Part shown: positions 40,445-50,133 of the stretch, one piece after another | How the letters are laid out: each line of letters starts with the position of its first letter | How positions within the stretch are numbered: position 1 is the first letter of the stretch | Assembly: GCA_934728255.1 (NCBI GenBank) | Contig: CAKVEC010000004.1 | Coordinates: 170,312 to 234,311, forward strand | DNA length: 64,000 nt | Reading direction: 5' to 3' | Origin: an uncultured Bacteroidales bacterium | GTDB lineage: Bacteria > Bacteroidota > Bacteroidia > Bacteroidales > Paludibacteraceae | Translations under genes and position numbers: made by a program | Notes under the pieces: model-generated | Database searches by the model: none | What the model saw: only the letters and a program-made list of their open reading frames with translations | Told to the model about the DNA's origin: nothing

Positions 40445-43400
40445 TTAGAAACTGATTTCTACACCACCTTGGAAGGTACGTCCAACAGGATAGGTATTGG
40501 AATACATACCTGCGAGGTCGTAAGTGGAGGTAGTAAGCGTGATTTCGGGGTCCATACCCGAGAACTTGGTAGCCGTCCACAAGTTGTCAGCCGAGAAATA
40601 GATGCGGCAACGGGTCATATGGGCTTTCTTGATAAGTTTGGTCGGGAAATCGTAACCTACCGTCAGGTTCTTGATACGGAAATAGGAACCATCCTCAAGA
40701 TAACGCGACGAGATAGCGTTGGAGTTCTTGTTACCGTTGAGCATTGCCTTCGGATGGGTAGCAATGTCGCCTTTCTTTTCCCAACGCGACCAACCCTGTA
40801 TCGAGTTTTCGATAGACATCTGGTTGTAGCCTACATAAGCGCCATCGGCATCGGTGGACATACGAGTGTAGTTGTAGATCTTATTGCCGTAGGTAAAGTT
40901 GGTGTTTACGCTCAAGAATATACCGTTCCAACTGAGTTGGGTATTGAGACCACCCGAGAAGAGCGGAGTAGCCTTGCCCACTACGTGTGCATTGGTAGCA
41001 TTATAGTCGTTGGTCGTGGTTTTGTTGCCGTTCTCATCCAACACATACTGCTCGTTCTCATCCACAACATACCACAGCGGGTCACCGTTCTCGGGGTCAA
41101 CACCCGCCCACTCTTTCATATACCAAGAGTAGATGTCTTGTCCCTCTTTCACCTGCTGGCTTACACTGGAAGCGGTCTGCAAGAACGGACCATTCGGAGT
41201 GTTGGTAACACGGTTGCGGTTGAAACCGATATTGAAACCGATGTTCCAGTTCCATTTGTCGATATTGAGTACATTGGCATCAAGGCGATACTCGATACCC
41301 TGGTTGCGGACAGAACCTGCGTTCTTGGTAACCTCGAAGAAACCTGTAGAAGGTGCAACCGGCACATTGAGGAGCAGACCCGTATTATCTGTATTGTAGA
41401 GGTCAATAGACATATCAATGCGGTCGATGAAAGTCAGGTCAATACCCACAGCCGCCATATTGGCAGTCTCCCAGTGGAGAACAGGGTTAGCCAAACGACT
41501 CGGCGTAGCCGACACCTTGTTCTGGTAAAGACTATTGAGCGCATAAGTAGCAAGATATTTGTAAGCAGGGATATTGTTGTTACCCGTGATACCATACGAA
41601 GCACGCAGTTTGAGGAACGAAACGACATCCTGCGACTTCATAAACTCCTCGTTGGAGATAAGCCATGAAGCAGCCACCGAGGGGAAATAACCTACACGGT
41701 TGTTCGGCGCAAAGATACTGCTTGCCTCTGCACGGAAAGTAGCCGTAACAAAATAGCGTTTAGCATAGTCATACTGCGCTTGGATAAATGTTGCCCAACT
41801 TGCACCAGGGATTTCGTAACCACCTACCGAGTAGGGAGTAGTGGAGTTAAGCGCGTCCACACCATTCGGCATACCCGTACCGGCAGCAGTGGTGTACTCG
41901 GATTTCCATGTGCTGTACTCGTAGCCGAGCATACCACTCAGGCTATGTTGCCCCCATTGTCCGTTGGCCTTGAGGATATTGATCGTACCGAAACTTTTGC
42001 TCAGACCGATACTGTTGTAGAGATAGCCCTTGGAATACTCGGAGTCGAACGCACGCGGGTCGCGGTATTCTGTGGATTTATAGTAACCCGTACCAAAGGT
42101 ATTGGTAGTAGTAAAATGGAGCCAGTCGGTGAAATGTACATTGAAGACAAGCGTACCGTTGAAATCAAAGTTGTTCGATTTCGAGTAGTTGTATTGTGTG
42201 GTATTGAGTGCGTTCCACTTGCTCTGCGACCACCATTTGCCACCATTGTCGGAACGTGTATCACCGTCCACATAGAGGTACTTGCCCGTAGAATTGCCGT
42301 CAGCATCAAGTTCGTAGGGGTTATCCCACGGCATCTTGTTGAACGCATCGTCGAGCATAGTCCACGACGGAGCATAATCAACAGACGACTTGGAGAACGA
42401 AGCACGCACGCTCATATCGAGCCACTTGGTGAGGTCGGCATTCATAGAGAACTGACCACTCACTTTCTGCATACCCGTACATTTGAGAGTTCCTTCCTCG
42501 CCGTAGTAACTAAGACCGGCATAGTAGCCGATTTTCTCCGAGCCGCCCTTGACGGATACATAATAGTCCTGTACCACACCTGTGCGGAAGAACTCGTCCT
42601 GCCAGTTGTAGTCCTGATCAAGCAGGCTCTTGGGGTACTGGCTGTTGAAAACCGTCTTCGAATAGAGCGACTTATGGAAATTGTACAACTCGGCGGAGTT
42701 CATCATCTTATAGTTGCTGTAGAGTGCTTGTTTGGCACCTGCAGTAGCCTTGATATCAACAGAGAGTTTGTCGTTTTTCTTCCCCTGCTTGGTGGTAACA
42801 ACGATAACACCACCGGCAGCGGCAGCACCATAGATACCCGTAGCACCTGCATCTTTGAGGACAGAGATGGTCTCTACATCCTGCGGGTTGAACGAAGCCC
42901 CCATCACACCATCGACGACATAGACAGGGTCGCTCGAAGCAGTAATCGAACCGGTACCACGCACACGGATCTGCGCTGCCTCACCGGGCTGTCCGCCCGC
43001 ATTGGTAACCTGCACGCCTGCAATCTTACCCTGAAGCATATTTCCCACATCAGAAGTGGTAACATCTGTGAGTTGGTCAGCCGAAACAGTAACAACTGCC
43101 GATGACAATTCGGCTTTCTTCACCGACGAATAACCCAACGAGACAACCTCCTGCATCATGATAGCGTCGGATTGGAGCGTAACGCTCAAATGCGGGGTGG
43201 CTTTGTGTTCCTGGGACTTGTAGCCCATAAAGGAGAATACCAGTGTAGCACCATTATCGACTTCGATTTCGTAGTTACCATCGAAATCGGTGATAGTACC
43301 TGCTGTAGTCCCCTTGACTACGACACTTGCTCCCGGCATACCGAGACCGTCCTCAGCGGAAGTAACCTGACCCTTGACCGTGATTGATGCAAAAGCCGTG

Positions 43401-43447
43401 GTTGTCCCTAAGAGCAATGCCATACAAATAACATGAAATGTTTTCAT
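40445..43447 (-). CDS. SusC/RagA-family TonB-dependent outer-membrane transporter
   Basis: A 1000-residue protein with a signal peptide (MKTFHVICMALLLGTTTAFA). Next come a carboxypeptidase-like regulatory domain (VKGQVTSAEDGLGMPGASVVVKG), the plug domain (GNMLQGKIAGVQV, IRVRGTGS, PVYVVDGV, ETISVLKDAGATGIYGA) and a 22-strand-type barrel ending TFQGGVEISF. With SusD it imports oligosaccharides using TonB energy. No adjacent anti-sigma/sigma pair is present. It is part of the minus-strand locus that also has GH36 upstream. Confidence 0.97.
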   Translation of the reverse strand: MKTFHVICMALLLGTTTAFASITVKGQVTSAEDGLGMPGASVVVKGTTAGTITDFDGNYEIEVDNGATLVFSFMGYKSQEHKATPHLSVTLQSDAIMMQEVVSLGYSSVKKAELSSAVVTVSADQLTDVTTSDVGNMLQGKIAGVQVTNAGGQPGEAAQIRVRGTGSITASSDPVYVVDGVMGASFNPQDVETISVLKDAGATGIYGAAAAGGVIVVTTKQGKKNDKLSVDIKATAGAKQALYSNYKMMNSAELYNFHKSLYSKTVFNSQYPKSLLDQDYNWQDEFFRTGVVQDYYVSVKGGSEKIGYYAGLSYYGEEGTLKCTGMQKVSGQFSMNADLTKWLDMSVRASFSKSSVDYAPSWTMLDDAFNKMPWDNPYELDADGNSTGKYLYVDGDTRSDNGGKWWSQSKWNALNTTQYNYSKSNNFDFNGTLVFNVHFTDWLHFTTTNTFGTGYYKSTEYRDPRAFDSEYSKGYLYNSIGLSKSFGTINILKANGQWGQHSLSGMLGYEYSTWKSEYTTAAGTGMPNGVDALNSTTPYSVGGYEIPGASWATFIQAQYDYAKRYFVTATFRAEASSIFAPNNRVGYFPSVAASWLISNEEFMKSQDVVSFLKLRASYGITGNNNIPAYKYLATYALNSLYQNKVSATPSRLANPVLHWETANMAAVGIDLTFIDRIDMSIDLYNTDNTGLLLNVPVAPSTGFFEVTKNAGSVRNQGIEYRLDANVLNIDKWNWNIGFNIGFNRNRVTNTPNGPFLQTASSVSQQVKEGQDIYSWYMKEWAGVDPENGDPLWYVVDENEQYVLDENGNKTTTNDYNATNAHVVGKATPLFSGGLNTQLSWNGIFLSVNTNFTYGNKIYNYTRMSTDADGAYVGYNQMSIENSIQGWSRWEKKGDIATHPKAMLNGNKNSNAISSRYLEDGSYFRIKNLTVGYDFPTKLIKKAHMTRCRIYFSADNLWTATKFSGMDPEITLTTSTYDLAGMYSNTYPVGRTFQGGVEISF

Positions 43448-43472
43448 CTGTACTTTATTTTAGGGTTTATGA

Positions 43473-43526
43473 TTAGGTTTTTTAGTTTTTCTATAGAATA
43501 TCTAGAGTCTATGTTTTCTATTTTTT
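43473..43526. repeat. Six tandem 9-bp units between susC and GH36
   Basis: TTAGGTTTT, TTAGTTTTT, CTATAGAAT, ATCTAGAGT, CTATGTTTT and CTATTTTTT in register. The last unit enters the 3' end of the GH36 coding sequence. Units are diverged, so the call rests on period. Confidence 0.6.
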
Positions 43527-45392
43527 CTCTTTGACTTCCAATAGGTAGTTGCCTTGGAAATCGGCAGAGATGGTTGGGTTGTCGCCGCTTACCTCAAACT
43601 CAGCAGGCGTCTCTGCGGTATAAGTAGAGGCAGTATAGGTCTTGCCTTTCTCCAAACCGCGCAACTCGATCTGACCAGTGTACCGGTCGGCATAGAAAGC
43701 GTAGTACATAGCACCATTTTGGCGAATGACATGTGCTTCCGGATAGTCGTAGCCATAGGTATAGAGGTTGAGATACTCACCCCGAGCAAGGTCTTTCTCC
43801 TTATAGATACGCATCCAATGACGAATGAGTTGCTCTTTCTCGGGCGTAAGGAGGAATGATGCCGAAGCATACGGATTGTCTTTCGGGTAGGTGAACTTGG
43901 TACCGATGACCGAGCCTGTACCTATCTGCGAAGCGAAGTCGGTGCCTCCGTCAGTAAGTTCGACATGGTCGCCATAGTACGCCATCTGCGGCACCATAGC
44001 GGCATACGCCTTACGCTTCATACGCACCTGTGCCGACGAGGTGGGGTCGGACGCAACTGCCTGGTTGATAAACGGCAGGAGGTAGTAGTTCATCGAGCAA
44101 CCACATGGGCAGACTTGCACGACCGCATGCGGGTGGCTCTTGCGTGCCACAGTGTAGATATTCTCGAAATACGAAGGCAACTGTTCCACTGCCTGGTCGG
44201 GGTATTCGAGTTGGGACGCCTCGTTGTAGTCGGGCATACAGCAGTTAAGGTGCTGTCCGTCGATCTTCAGTCCGTCGAAGTTCCACACATCGAGGAAACG
44301 ATGCAGGAGGTCGTCGGTATAAGCGATGGTAGCGGGGTTGACCGGCGAGAGATACCAAGAGTCCCACCATGTGATATACTCGGGTGCGCCCTCGTAGGTA
44401 CGGAGAAGCATCTCGGGATGCTCCTTCAAGACTTTTGTATCAGGGTCAGCGGCAAGGGGAGCCCACCATAGTTTGGCATACATACCGCGACGGTGAATCT
44501 CGTCGGTCAGACGGCGCATATCACGGTCGCCACCGGGGAAACGGCTGTTGGTCTCCCAGTCGCCCTCGGCTATCTGGTAGCCGTCATCTACATCCACCCA
44601 ACGGAAACCGAGTTCTGCAACCTTGTCAAGCGTACCGCTGACCTCGTCAATCGTAAAACGACGCTCATAGCCCCATGCGCACCATACGGGTTCGAACGCC
44701 TCGGGTTCGGAGGGTTGCATATGTATGTTCTCGTCCGCCTGCATGACCTCGCTGAAGGTGCGCAGCGCATTGAAAAAATCGCCCTGATGCTCATAGCGGA
44801 AAGCCGAGAAACAACGCAGAGTATCACCGGTATTGAGGGTCAGCGGCTGTTCGTACTCATAACGGAGCGACATAGTAACCTTGTTATCATAGCGTTTCCA
44901 CTCCACAGGCATGGAGATCAGACGCAGCACGGGTTCGAAAAGACCGATAGCAACACCGCCATTGCGCGTCCAGAGATCCACCATAGGAATACCGCCTCCG
45001 TAGTCGCAGTTGTTCATACCGAGATAGTTCTGCTTATAAAAACCCTCGGTAACGGGCAGCACCCAGTCGAGACGTGCAGAGGTGGACGAAGGCTGGAGCG
45101 ACCAAAGGACGGTATCCTCGGGCGAAACAGCGGTGCGGCACATCTCGTAGGCACGGACGGTAATGGGTTTACCAAGATTGACATAGTAGGTCTCTATGCG
45201 GGTGAGACCGGGGTAAGCAGCGACAGGCGTAGCAGTTTGATGCTTTTCTACGATGACTCCGTTCTCGGAGTACGGGAACTGAGTCATCGTAGCCGCATCA
45301 CACTCGAGCAGGTCGGTTTCAGGTTTAGGTGAACTGCAACCTGCAGCAAGTGCTACAATACCAATTACTACTAACCAACAAACTTTTTTCAT
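43518..45392 (-). CDS. GH36-type alpha-galactosidase/alpha-N-acetylgalactosaminidase lipoprotein
   Basis: A 624-residue lipoprotein (lipobox LAAGC). The N-terminal beta domain is followed by a TIM barrel with FRWVDVDDGYQIAEGDWE (about 263-280), KLWWAPLAADPD and the nucleophile motif NFDGLKIDGQHLN (Asp378). The likely acid/base Asp449 is in VASDPTSSAQVR. A C-terminal beta domain ends the protein. GH36 enzymes cleave terminal alpha-Gal or alpha-GalNAc. The next genes upstream encode galactosamine/tagatose-phosphate-type catabolism, which supports a Gal/GalNAc substrate. Confidence 0.85.
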   Translation of the reverse strand: MKKVCWLVVIGIVALAAGCSSPKPETDLLECDAATMTQFPYSENGVIVEKHQTATPVAAYPGLTRIETYYVNLGKPITVRAYEMCRTAVSPEDTVLWSLQPSSTSARLDWVLPVTEGFYKQNYLGMNNCDYGGGIPMVDLWTRNGGVAIGLFEPVLRLISMPVEWKRYDNKVTMSLRYEYEQPLTLNTGDTLRCFSAFRYEHQGDFFNALRTFSEVMQADENIHMQPSEPEAFEPVWCAWGYERRFTIDEVSGTLDKVAELGFRWVDVDDGYQIAEGDWETNSRFPGGDRDMRRLTDEIHRRGMYAKLWWAPLAADPDTKVLKEHPEMLLRTYEGAPEYITWWDSWYLSPVNPATIAYTDDLLHRFLDVWNFDGLKIDGQHLNCCMPDYNEASQLEYPDQAVEQLPSYFENIYTVARKSHPHAVVQVCPCGCSMNYYLLPFINQAVASDPTSSAQVRMKRKAYAAMVPQMAYYGDHVELTDGGTDFASQIGTGSVIGTKFTYPKDNPYASASFLLTPEKEQLIRHWMRIYKEKDLARGEYLNLYTYGYDYPEAHVIRQNGAMYYAFYADRYTGQIELRGLEKGKTYTASTYTAETPAEFEVSGDNPTISADFQGNYLLEVKEKK

Positions 45393-45405
45393 TTGTTTTG
45401 CTTTT

Positions 45406-45432
45406 ATTCTATAAGTTCTAAAGGATCTATAG
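45406..45432. repeat. Three tandem 9-bp units before GH36
   Basis: ATTCTATAA, GTTCTAAAG and GATCTATAG, diverged 9-mers with a common CTA core, in the short gap between the amidohydrolase stop and the GH36 start. Confidence 0.5.
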
Positions 45433-45440
45433 AACCAGGA

Positions 45441-46544
45441 TTACTTATATTCGTTCAGGATGCGGGCAGCGTTCTTGTAGTAGATTTTCTCCAATACGCT
45501 ATCGGGCAGATAGAAACCGGAAAGAGCCCAATGATAGTTGAAATCGTGGATATAGAAATGCTCATCGGCGGTCTCATAGACACGGAAGATATTGTGGTAC
45601 ATATCTGCGCTCATACCATTGTCGGTACCGAAGACCACACGATCCTGATATTTGATAAGGAACTCGCGTGTAGCACGGGGGGTCTGTGCAGCCTCAGCCA
45701 CACGGGCAGCGATGTCCACATACAGATTGGGGTACTTATCCAGCAGCGCACCGAGACGCGGCAGATCCTGGTTCATATTGAGGTAGTGGCACGCAATGAA
45801 TATGGTGTTCGGGTTCTCGCGCACGGCATTCTCAAACGAAGCCATCAAACCATTGTAGCCGAGGCAGCCGACCGCTGTGGTATCCACATGCCAAACGGCA
45901 CCATTGGGCAGACCGTCGTTGTAGCGATCCTGCGGCAGGTACATCCAGTAAGGCTCCGCGATATGGATAGAGATAGGCATATGCAGTTCGCCGCACTTCT
46001 CCAAAACGGGGTGCAGACGCGGGTCGTCGAGGTGAATACCACGCCCCTCGGTGGGACGGGCGTAGAGGTCTCCCTCTCCTTTGTCGCCCATCTCGCCAAC
46101 ACCGACGACACCGAGGTCGTGACATTTCTCGAGGTAAGCGATTGCCTCATCGGCAGAACCGTCCTCGAGCATCTTAGTATAATCAAAACAACACCATACC
46201 TTAAAACGGTCGGGATAAGCAGCATAACGCTCAAGGATAGTCTCCACAGGGTCGCCAATCCATGCGCAGTGCATCACGTGGGTTTCGGTGATGCCGCAAG
46301 CGTCCATCGTCTTTACCCACTCGGCAACCTCTTCCGGCGAAGTGGCATAATCGTGCGAGTGAAGGTCGATAACAGGGAACTTGGCTTTCTCGACCAAGGT
46401 CTCGGGAATGTTATTGACATTGACGGGACGATAGTCGTTCAGCAGGATCGTATCCATAGGACTTTCCACCTGCTTGGTTGCAGGCCGGTTGGTGCAAGCC
46501 ACCATTGCCAAAGCGGCGAGACTGATTATAAGTGTTTTTTTCAT
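45441..46544 (-). CDS. Amidohydrolase-fold lipoprotein
   Basis: A 367-residue lipoprotein (lipobox AMVAC). The metal-dependent hydrolase (amidohydrolase_2-like) motifs are FPVIDLHSHDY (about 57-67), VGVGEMGDKG, MPISIHIAEPYW, FIACHYLN and VVFGTDNGMS. It is not NagA/AgaA-like in sequence and carries an export signal, which is unusual for sugar deacetylases acting on phosphorylated sugars. It may remove acyl groups or open lactones on the glycan in the periplasm. It lies between the PfkB kinase and GH36 genes. Confidence 0.8.
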   Translation of the reverse strand: MKKTLIISLAALAMVACTNRPATKQVESPMDTILLNDYRPVNVNNIPETLVEKAKFPVIDLHSHDYATSPEEVAEWVKTMDACGITETHVMHCAWIGDPVETILERYAAYPDRFKVWCCFDYTKMLEDGSADEAIAYLEKCHDLGVVGVGEMGDKGEGDLYARPTEGRGIHLDDPRLHPVLEKCGELHMPISIHIAEPYWMYLPQDRYNDGLPNGAVWHVDTTAVGCLGYNGLMASFENAVRENPNTIFIACHYLNMNQDLPRLGALLDKYPNLYVDIAARVAEAAQTPRATREFLIKYQDRVVFGTDNGMSADMYHNIFRVYETADEHFYIHDFNYHWALSGFYLPDSVLEKIYYKNAARILNEYK

Positions 46545-46583
46545 ACTGTTTCTTTTTCCTTACTTATCCTTAAAACTATTATT

Positions 46584-47537
46584 TTATGCTTCAAAGCCGA
46601 AACGTTCTTTAGCGATGCGCTCCACGTCCTCACGGGAGGTAAAAGCACCCGTACCACCAGCGGCGGTGGTATTGATTGCGCCCGTCATATTGCCGTAGCG
46701 TTGGCAGTCCTCAAGTGGTTTCCCCTGTACAAACTGCGAGATAAAGCCTGAATTGAACGAATCGCCTGCGCCGATAGCGTCCACCACTTGGGTGTTGAGC
46801 ATAGCCTCTTGCTGATGACGAAGCCCGTCCTTGGCAAGCAGAAGCGAACCGCGGCTGCCCTGCTTGATGACAGCGGCATTGATATAGGGCATAATCTTGT
46901 CGATTGCCTCGCTGACCGTCTTGCTGCGGGTAAGGGCACAGAGTTCTTTCTCATTGGGCATAAAAACCGAAATGAGCGGCAGCACCTCGCGATAATCCAG
47001 ATCCCATTTCTCCACGGGGTCCCACTGGGTATCCAGAGAGGTGGTAACGCCGTTCTCTTTGGCAAGGCGCAGGATCTGCATCAGGTCGCGCTTGAGCGCA
47101 CTCTGCATAAAGACGGACGAGATATGGATATGCTTGGTGGCAGTGAACACCTCGGGATTGATGTCTGCCAACCCCATAGCGTCCATTGCGCCTTGATAGG
47201 TCAGGTTGGCACGATCCTCGTCGTAGTTCATGCAGATTGTTGCCCCGGTGGCATACTTGTCGGTACGGATGAGGTAGCGGGTATCGACATGCTTGGCTTG
47301 CAGGCTGCTTTCTACAAGGTCGCCAAAAGAGTCGTTGCCAATCATTCCGCAGAAAGCCACCTTGCTGCCCAATGCAGCGGCATTGGCAGCAAAGATAGCG
47401 GTACTACTACCGAGGGTGAGCGTCATCTTGTGAGCAAACTTCTCCTTTCCAATCTCCGGAAAACCGTCGATTTGGTTGAGAATCAAGTCCACATTCAGTT
47501 CACCGAGGGCGATGATGTCAAACAATGCACAATTCAT
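46584..47537 (-). CDS. PfkB-family sugar kinase
   Basis: A 317-residue cytoplasmic ribokinase-fold kinase. The N-terminal signature is DIIALGELNVDLILNQIDGF with GSSTAIFAANAAALGSKVAF, and the C-terminal one DAIGAGDSFNSGFISQF with catalytic Asp in GAGDSF. In this gene set it could phosphorylate tagatose-6-phosphate to the 1,6-bisphosphate, or GalNAc/galactosamine itself; sequence alone does not decide. It lies downstream of gatZ after a gap with a short repeat (about 47539-47572, GTTTATG words). Confidence 0.88.
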   Translation of the reverse strand: MNCALFDIIALGELNVDLILNQIDGFPEIGKEKFAHKMTLTLGSSTAIFAANAAALGSKVAFCGMIGNDSFGDLVESSLQAKHVDTRYLIRTDKYATGATICMNYDEDRANLTYQGAMDAMGLADINPEVFTATKHIHISSVFMQSALKRDLMQILRLAKENGVTTSLDTQWDPVEKWDLDYREVLPLISVFMPNEKELCALTRSKTVSEAIDKIMPYINAAVIKQGSRGSLLLAKDGLRHQQEAMLNTQVVDAIGAGDSFNSGFISQFVQGKPLEDCQRYGNMTGAINTTAAGGTGAFTSREDVERIAKERFGFEA

Positions 47538-47679
47538 AGTTTATGCGTTGATGAGTTTATGAGTTTATGCGTGGTTTAATTGGTTTAACAAGTTAATGCG
47601 TTTATTCAGAATATAACTATTTCAACCCATTACTTTTTCAACACCGCATAAACCAATCAACTCCTAAACCTATTAACTA

Positions 47680-48909
47680 TTATTTAATGTAATCGTTCAA
47701 GTCGATGAGGTTGAAAGCACGGTAGTACTTGTCCATGTTGTGCTCGATACGCATCAGCACCACCTCTTCGGCGTGAATACCGAGGTGCTCGAGGTTATCA
47801 TAGAGCATCCGGCGTGCTACCAGGGCTTCCGGGGTCTGCCAGATATAGCGGCAACCCGTCTTCACAAGCCAGAGTTGACGGTCCGGATCCACTTCCTTGA
47901 GATCTTTGCCCACCTCTTCGCCATGGAGCCATTTCTTCCAACGGTTCGACTCGTACACTTTCTGCCAGAGTACGTCGGTGATATGGCTGAGTTGTGCCAC
48001 ACGACCTGCCTCAAACTGTTTTTTCTCCTCCTCTTCGAGTTCAGCCAAAGCGTCGTACTCGTTCATCGTAAACTCGGGACCTACGTTGGCGGCACCCATA
48101 CCCGACAGCGGATACTCCTCGGGGTTGCTGACATCGTCGGTATAGTGTCCTTTGATATAACTGCCGTAGGGGCGTACCTTGGCGGTCAGTTCGCGTGCCA
48201 CCTCGGGGTCGAAAGTGGTGGTATGCAGGTCGGTACCCACCTTACCCACGATGAAACAAGGCCATACATCTGCGAGTCCCACCTCAGCCAAACCGGCTTT
48301 CAGTCCGGTAAGGAACGTATCGAAAGTTTTCTCGTCTGCCAGTCCGCCGTGAACCTCCTCGGTACCTACCTCATACGAGATAGGCGCAATGTTGTGCGCT
48401 TTGCGGAAGTTCTCGGCGTGGAGAATCAGTTCCACAGTGCGTTTCACTACCACGTGAATATCAATAATTTGTCCCTTCGGCAGGAAAATATCCACCGTAG
48501 GATCAACGTGAATCAGGTCGTAACCGGCAAGGATAGCGGCTTCGTAGGATTTCTTCACACCCTCCATAGCACGCTCGGTGTCCCAACGCTCAATCGACTG
48601 TTTGTCCTTGAGCCACGGACCTCCGTGGTCGATAGCCACTACGTATTGACCGGTGTAATGAACCGCCTCTGCCTCACGGCGCAGCACCTTGGTAAACTCC
48701 GCCTGGGTCATACCCGTATAACCGCCATCGCAGTCCACCTGGTTGAGGGTGGTAGCGAAATAGATAGGAGCATTATTGCGTTTGGCAGCGCGGAACGATG
48801 CGCGGATTACCGACAACGAGTTGGGGCAAGCCGCAAACAAAGTGCGGGGCACACCGGTTTTCTCTTTCAGTTCCTCCATCACACGGAGGATGTTTTCTGT
48901 CTTTGCCAT
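47680..48909 (-). CDS. GatZ/KbaZ-like D-tagatose-1,6-bisphosphate aldolase subunit
   Basis: A 409-residue protein colinear with GatZ/KbaZ: GVPRTLFAACPNSLSVIRASF, FATTLNQVDCDGGYTGMT, YVVAIDHGGPW, YDLIHVDPTVDI, YEVGTEEVHGGL and GSYIKGHYTDDV. In enterobacteria GatZ/KbaZ is described as the non-catalytic partner that stabilises the class II aldolase GatY/KbaY. No GatY/KbaY gene lies in this window. The gene is between agaS and the PfkB kinase, so it probably acts on tagatose-bisphosphate or a related ketose phosphate. Confidence 0.88.
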   Translation of the reverse strand: MAKTENILRVMEELKEKTGVPRTLFAACPNSLSVIRASFRAAKRNNAPIYFATTLNQVDCDGGYTGMTQAEFTKVLRREAEAVHYTGQYVVAIDHGGPWLKDKQSIERWDTERAMEGVKKSYEAAILAGYDLIHVDPTVDIFLPKGQIIDIHVVVKRTVELILHAENFRKAHNIAPISYEVGTEEVHGGLADEKTFDTFLTGLKAGLAEVGLADVWPCFIVGKVGTDLHTTTFDPEVARELTAKVRPYGSYIKGHYTDDVSNPEEYPLSGMGAANVGPEFTMNEYDALAELEEEEKKQFEAGRVAQLSHITDVLWQKVYESNRWKKWLHGEEVGKDLKEVDPDRQLWLVKTGCRYIWQTPEALVARRMLYDNLEHLGIHAEEVVLMRIEHNMDKYYRAFNLIDLNDYIK

Positions 48910-48940
48910 AGTTGTTTGATGTTTTTTATAGGGGTTATAT

Positions 48941-48976
48941 ATTAGTCCAATTGGGCTAATTAGTCCGATTAGACCA
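48941..48976. repeat. Four tandem 9-bp units (ATTAGTCCA type)
   Basis: ATTAGTCCA, ATTGGGCTA, ATTAGTCCG and ATTAGACCA at exact 9-bp spacing in the agaS-gatZ gap. Confidence 0.8.
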
Positions 48977-48984
48977 ATAACATT

Positions 48985-50100
48985 CTATTCATAGATTTTC
49001 ACGCCTTCTACCACGCGGTGGATATTGCCCGATACCGAGGGGGTGTCTGGGCAAAGCCCGTGGCTCAGAGAAGTATAGTAGCCGAGCAACTGACCTACCA
49101 GTACATACGGCAGAATGCCATAGATACTCGTCTCTGCACTGCCGAAAGGCATAACCACCTGCAAATCCTCTTTGACGCCATCGATCACCACACGCTTGCC
49201 TGCGATAACAATGATCTGCGCCACGAGACGGTTGTTGCCGTTCACCTGTTTGATCAGGTCGCGCTCATACTGCTGTATGTATTCGTCGTCCTGCATCAGA
49301 TAAACCACGATAGAATGTTCGTTCACCACCGCTTTCGGTCCGTGGCGGAAACCCAGAAAACTGTCGAACTTGCAGACCACACCGCCGTCGGTCAGTTCCT
49401 GCAACTTGAGGTGGCACTCCTCGGCGATACCTTTCATCGGTCCGGAACCGAGGAACACCGCACGCTCGAACTTGCGGTTGGCAATCTCTTGCAGCGAAGC
49501 GGCATAGAGGTCGATGACCGTCTGCGCATTCTGCGCCGTATGCTCCACAGCCTCTTTTTCCTGCTCAATCGTATCTATCTTGCTCAGCATCAAGCAAGTA
49601 AGGAGCATCGTGGAGAAACTGCTGGTCATAGCCAGACTCTTGTCATCGGTCTCATCCGGCAGCAGAAGGGTCAGCACATTTTCTGCTTTGCCGGTCTGAG
49701 CCAGATGACCGTCCTTGTTACATGTTATGTATATATGTGCAATATGGGGGCATATACGATTTGCCAAAGCAACAGCACCCACGCTCTCAGGGCTGTTACC
49801 CGATCGGGCAAAACTGATAAGCAGCAGCGGTTTATTGGCATCAAGATAGTTCTCCGCATTGGTAACGAGGTCGGTAGTAGCCACCGCACGCACGTTCTCC
49901 CACGCTCCGCGCAAGATGGGAGCAATCGCATCACCGATAAACGCCGATGTACCTGCACCCGTAAGAACAATATCGGTTTCGGGCGTCAGATATTTTGCCA
50001 AAAATGCTTGTATTTCACTCTTTTTCTCTACCAATAATTGGTACTCCTTGCGCCATACTGCAGGTTGTTGCAGAATCTCTTTATGTGTAAATGTATCCAT
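48985..50100 (-). CDS. agaS: AgaS-like SIS-domain sugar-phosphate isomerase/deaminase
   Basis: A 371-residue protein with two SIS domains. Domain one has VLTGAGTSAFIGDAIAPIL, LLISFARSGNSPESVGAV; domain two has VFLGSGPMKGIAEECHLKLQELTDG and DSFLGFRHGPKAVV. This pattern matches AgaS, which in Proteobacteria converts galactosamine-6-phosphate to tagatose-6-phosphate with release of ammonia. It is the promoter-proximal gene of the minus-strand locus and faces the DeoR-type regulator across a 256-bp divergent gap. Confidence 0.88.
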   Translation of the reverse strand: MDTFTHKEILQQPAVWRKEYQLLVEKKSEIQAFLAKYLTPETDIVLTGAGTSAFIGDAIAPILRGAWENVRAVATTDLVTNAENYLDANKPLLLISFARSGNSPESVGAVALANRICPHIAHIYITCNKDGHLAQTGKAENVLTLLLPDETDDKSLAMTSSFSTMLLTCLMLSKIDTIEQEKEAVEHTAQNAQTVIDLYAASLQEIANRKFERAVFLGSGPMKGIAEECHLKLQELTDGGVVCKFDSFLGFRHGPKAVVNEHSIVVYLMQDDEYIQQYERDLIKQVNGNNRLVAQIIVIAGKRVVIDGVKEDLQVVMPFGSAETSIYGILPYVLVGQLLGYYTSLSHGLCPDTPSVSGNIHRVVEGVKIYE

Positions 50101-50133
50101 AGTTTTTGTGTGTATTTACTCGTTAAGACGCTG

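Noticed and set aside
41780..43105. 441-residue plus-strand open frame antisense to susC
   Set aside because: susC is certain from its plug and barrel motifs; the antisense product has no motif.
45393..46751. 452-residue plus-strand open frame antisense to the amidohydrolase gene
   Set aside because: The minus-strand amidohydrolase and PfkB genes explain the region fully.
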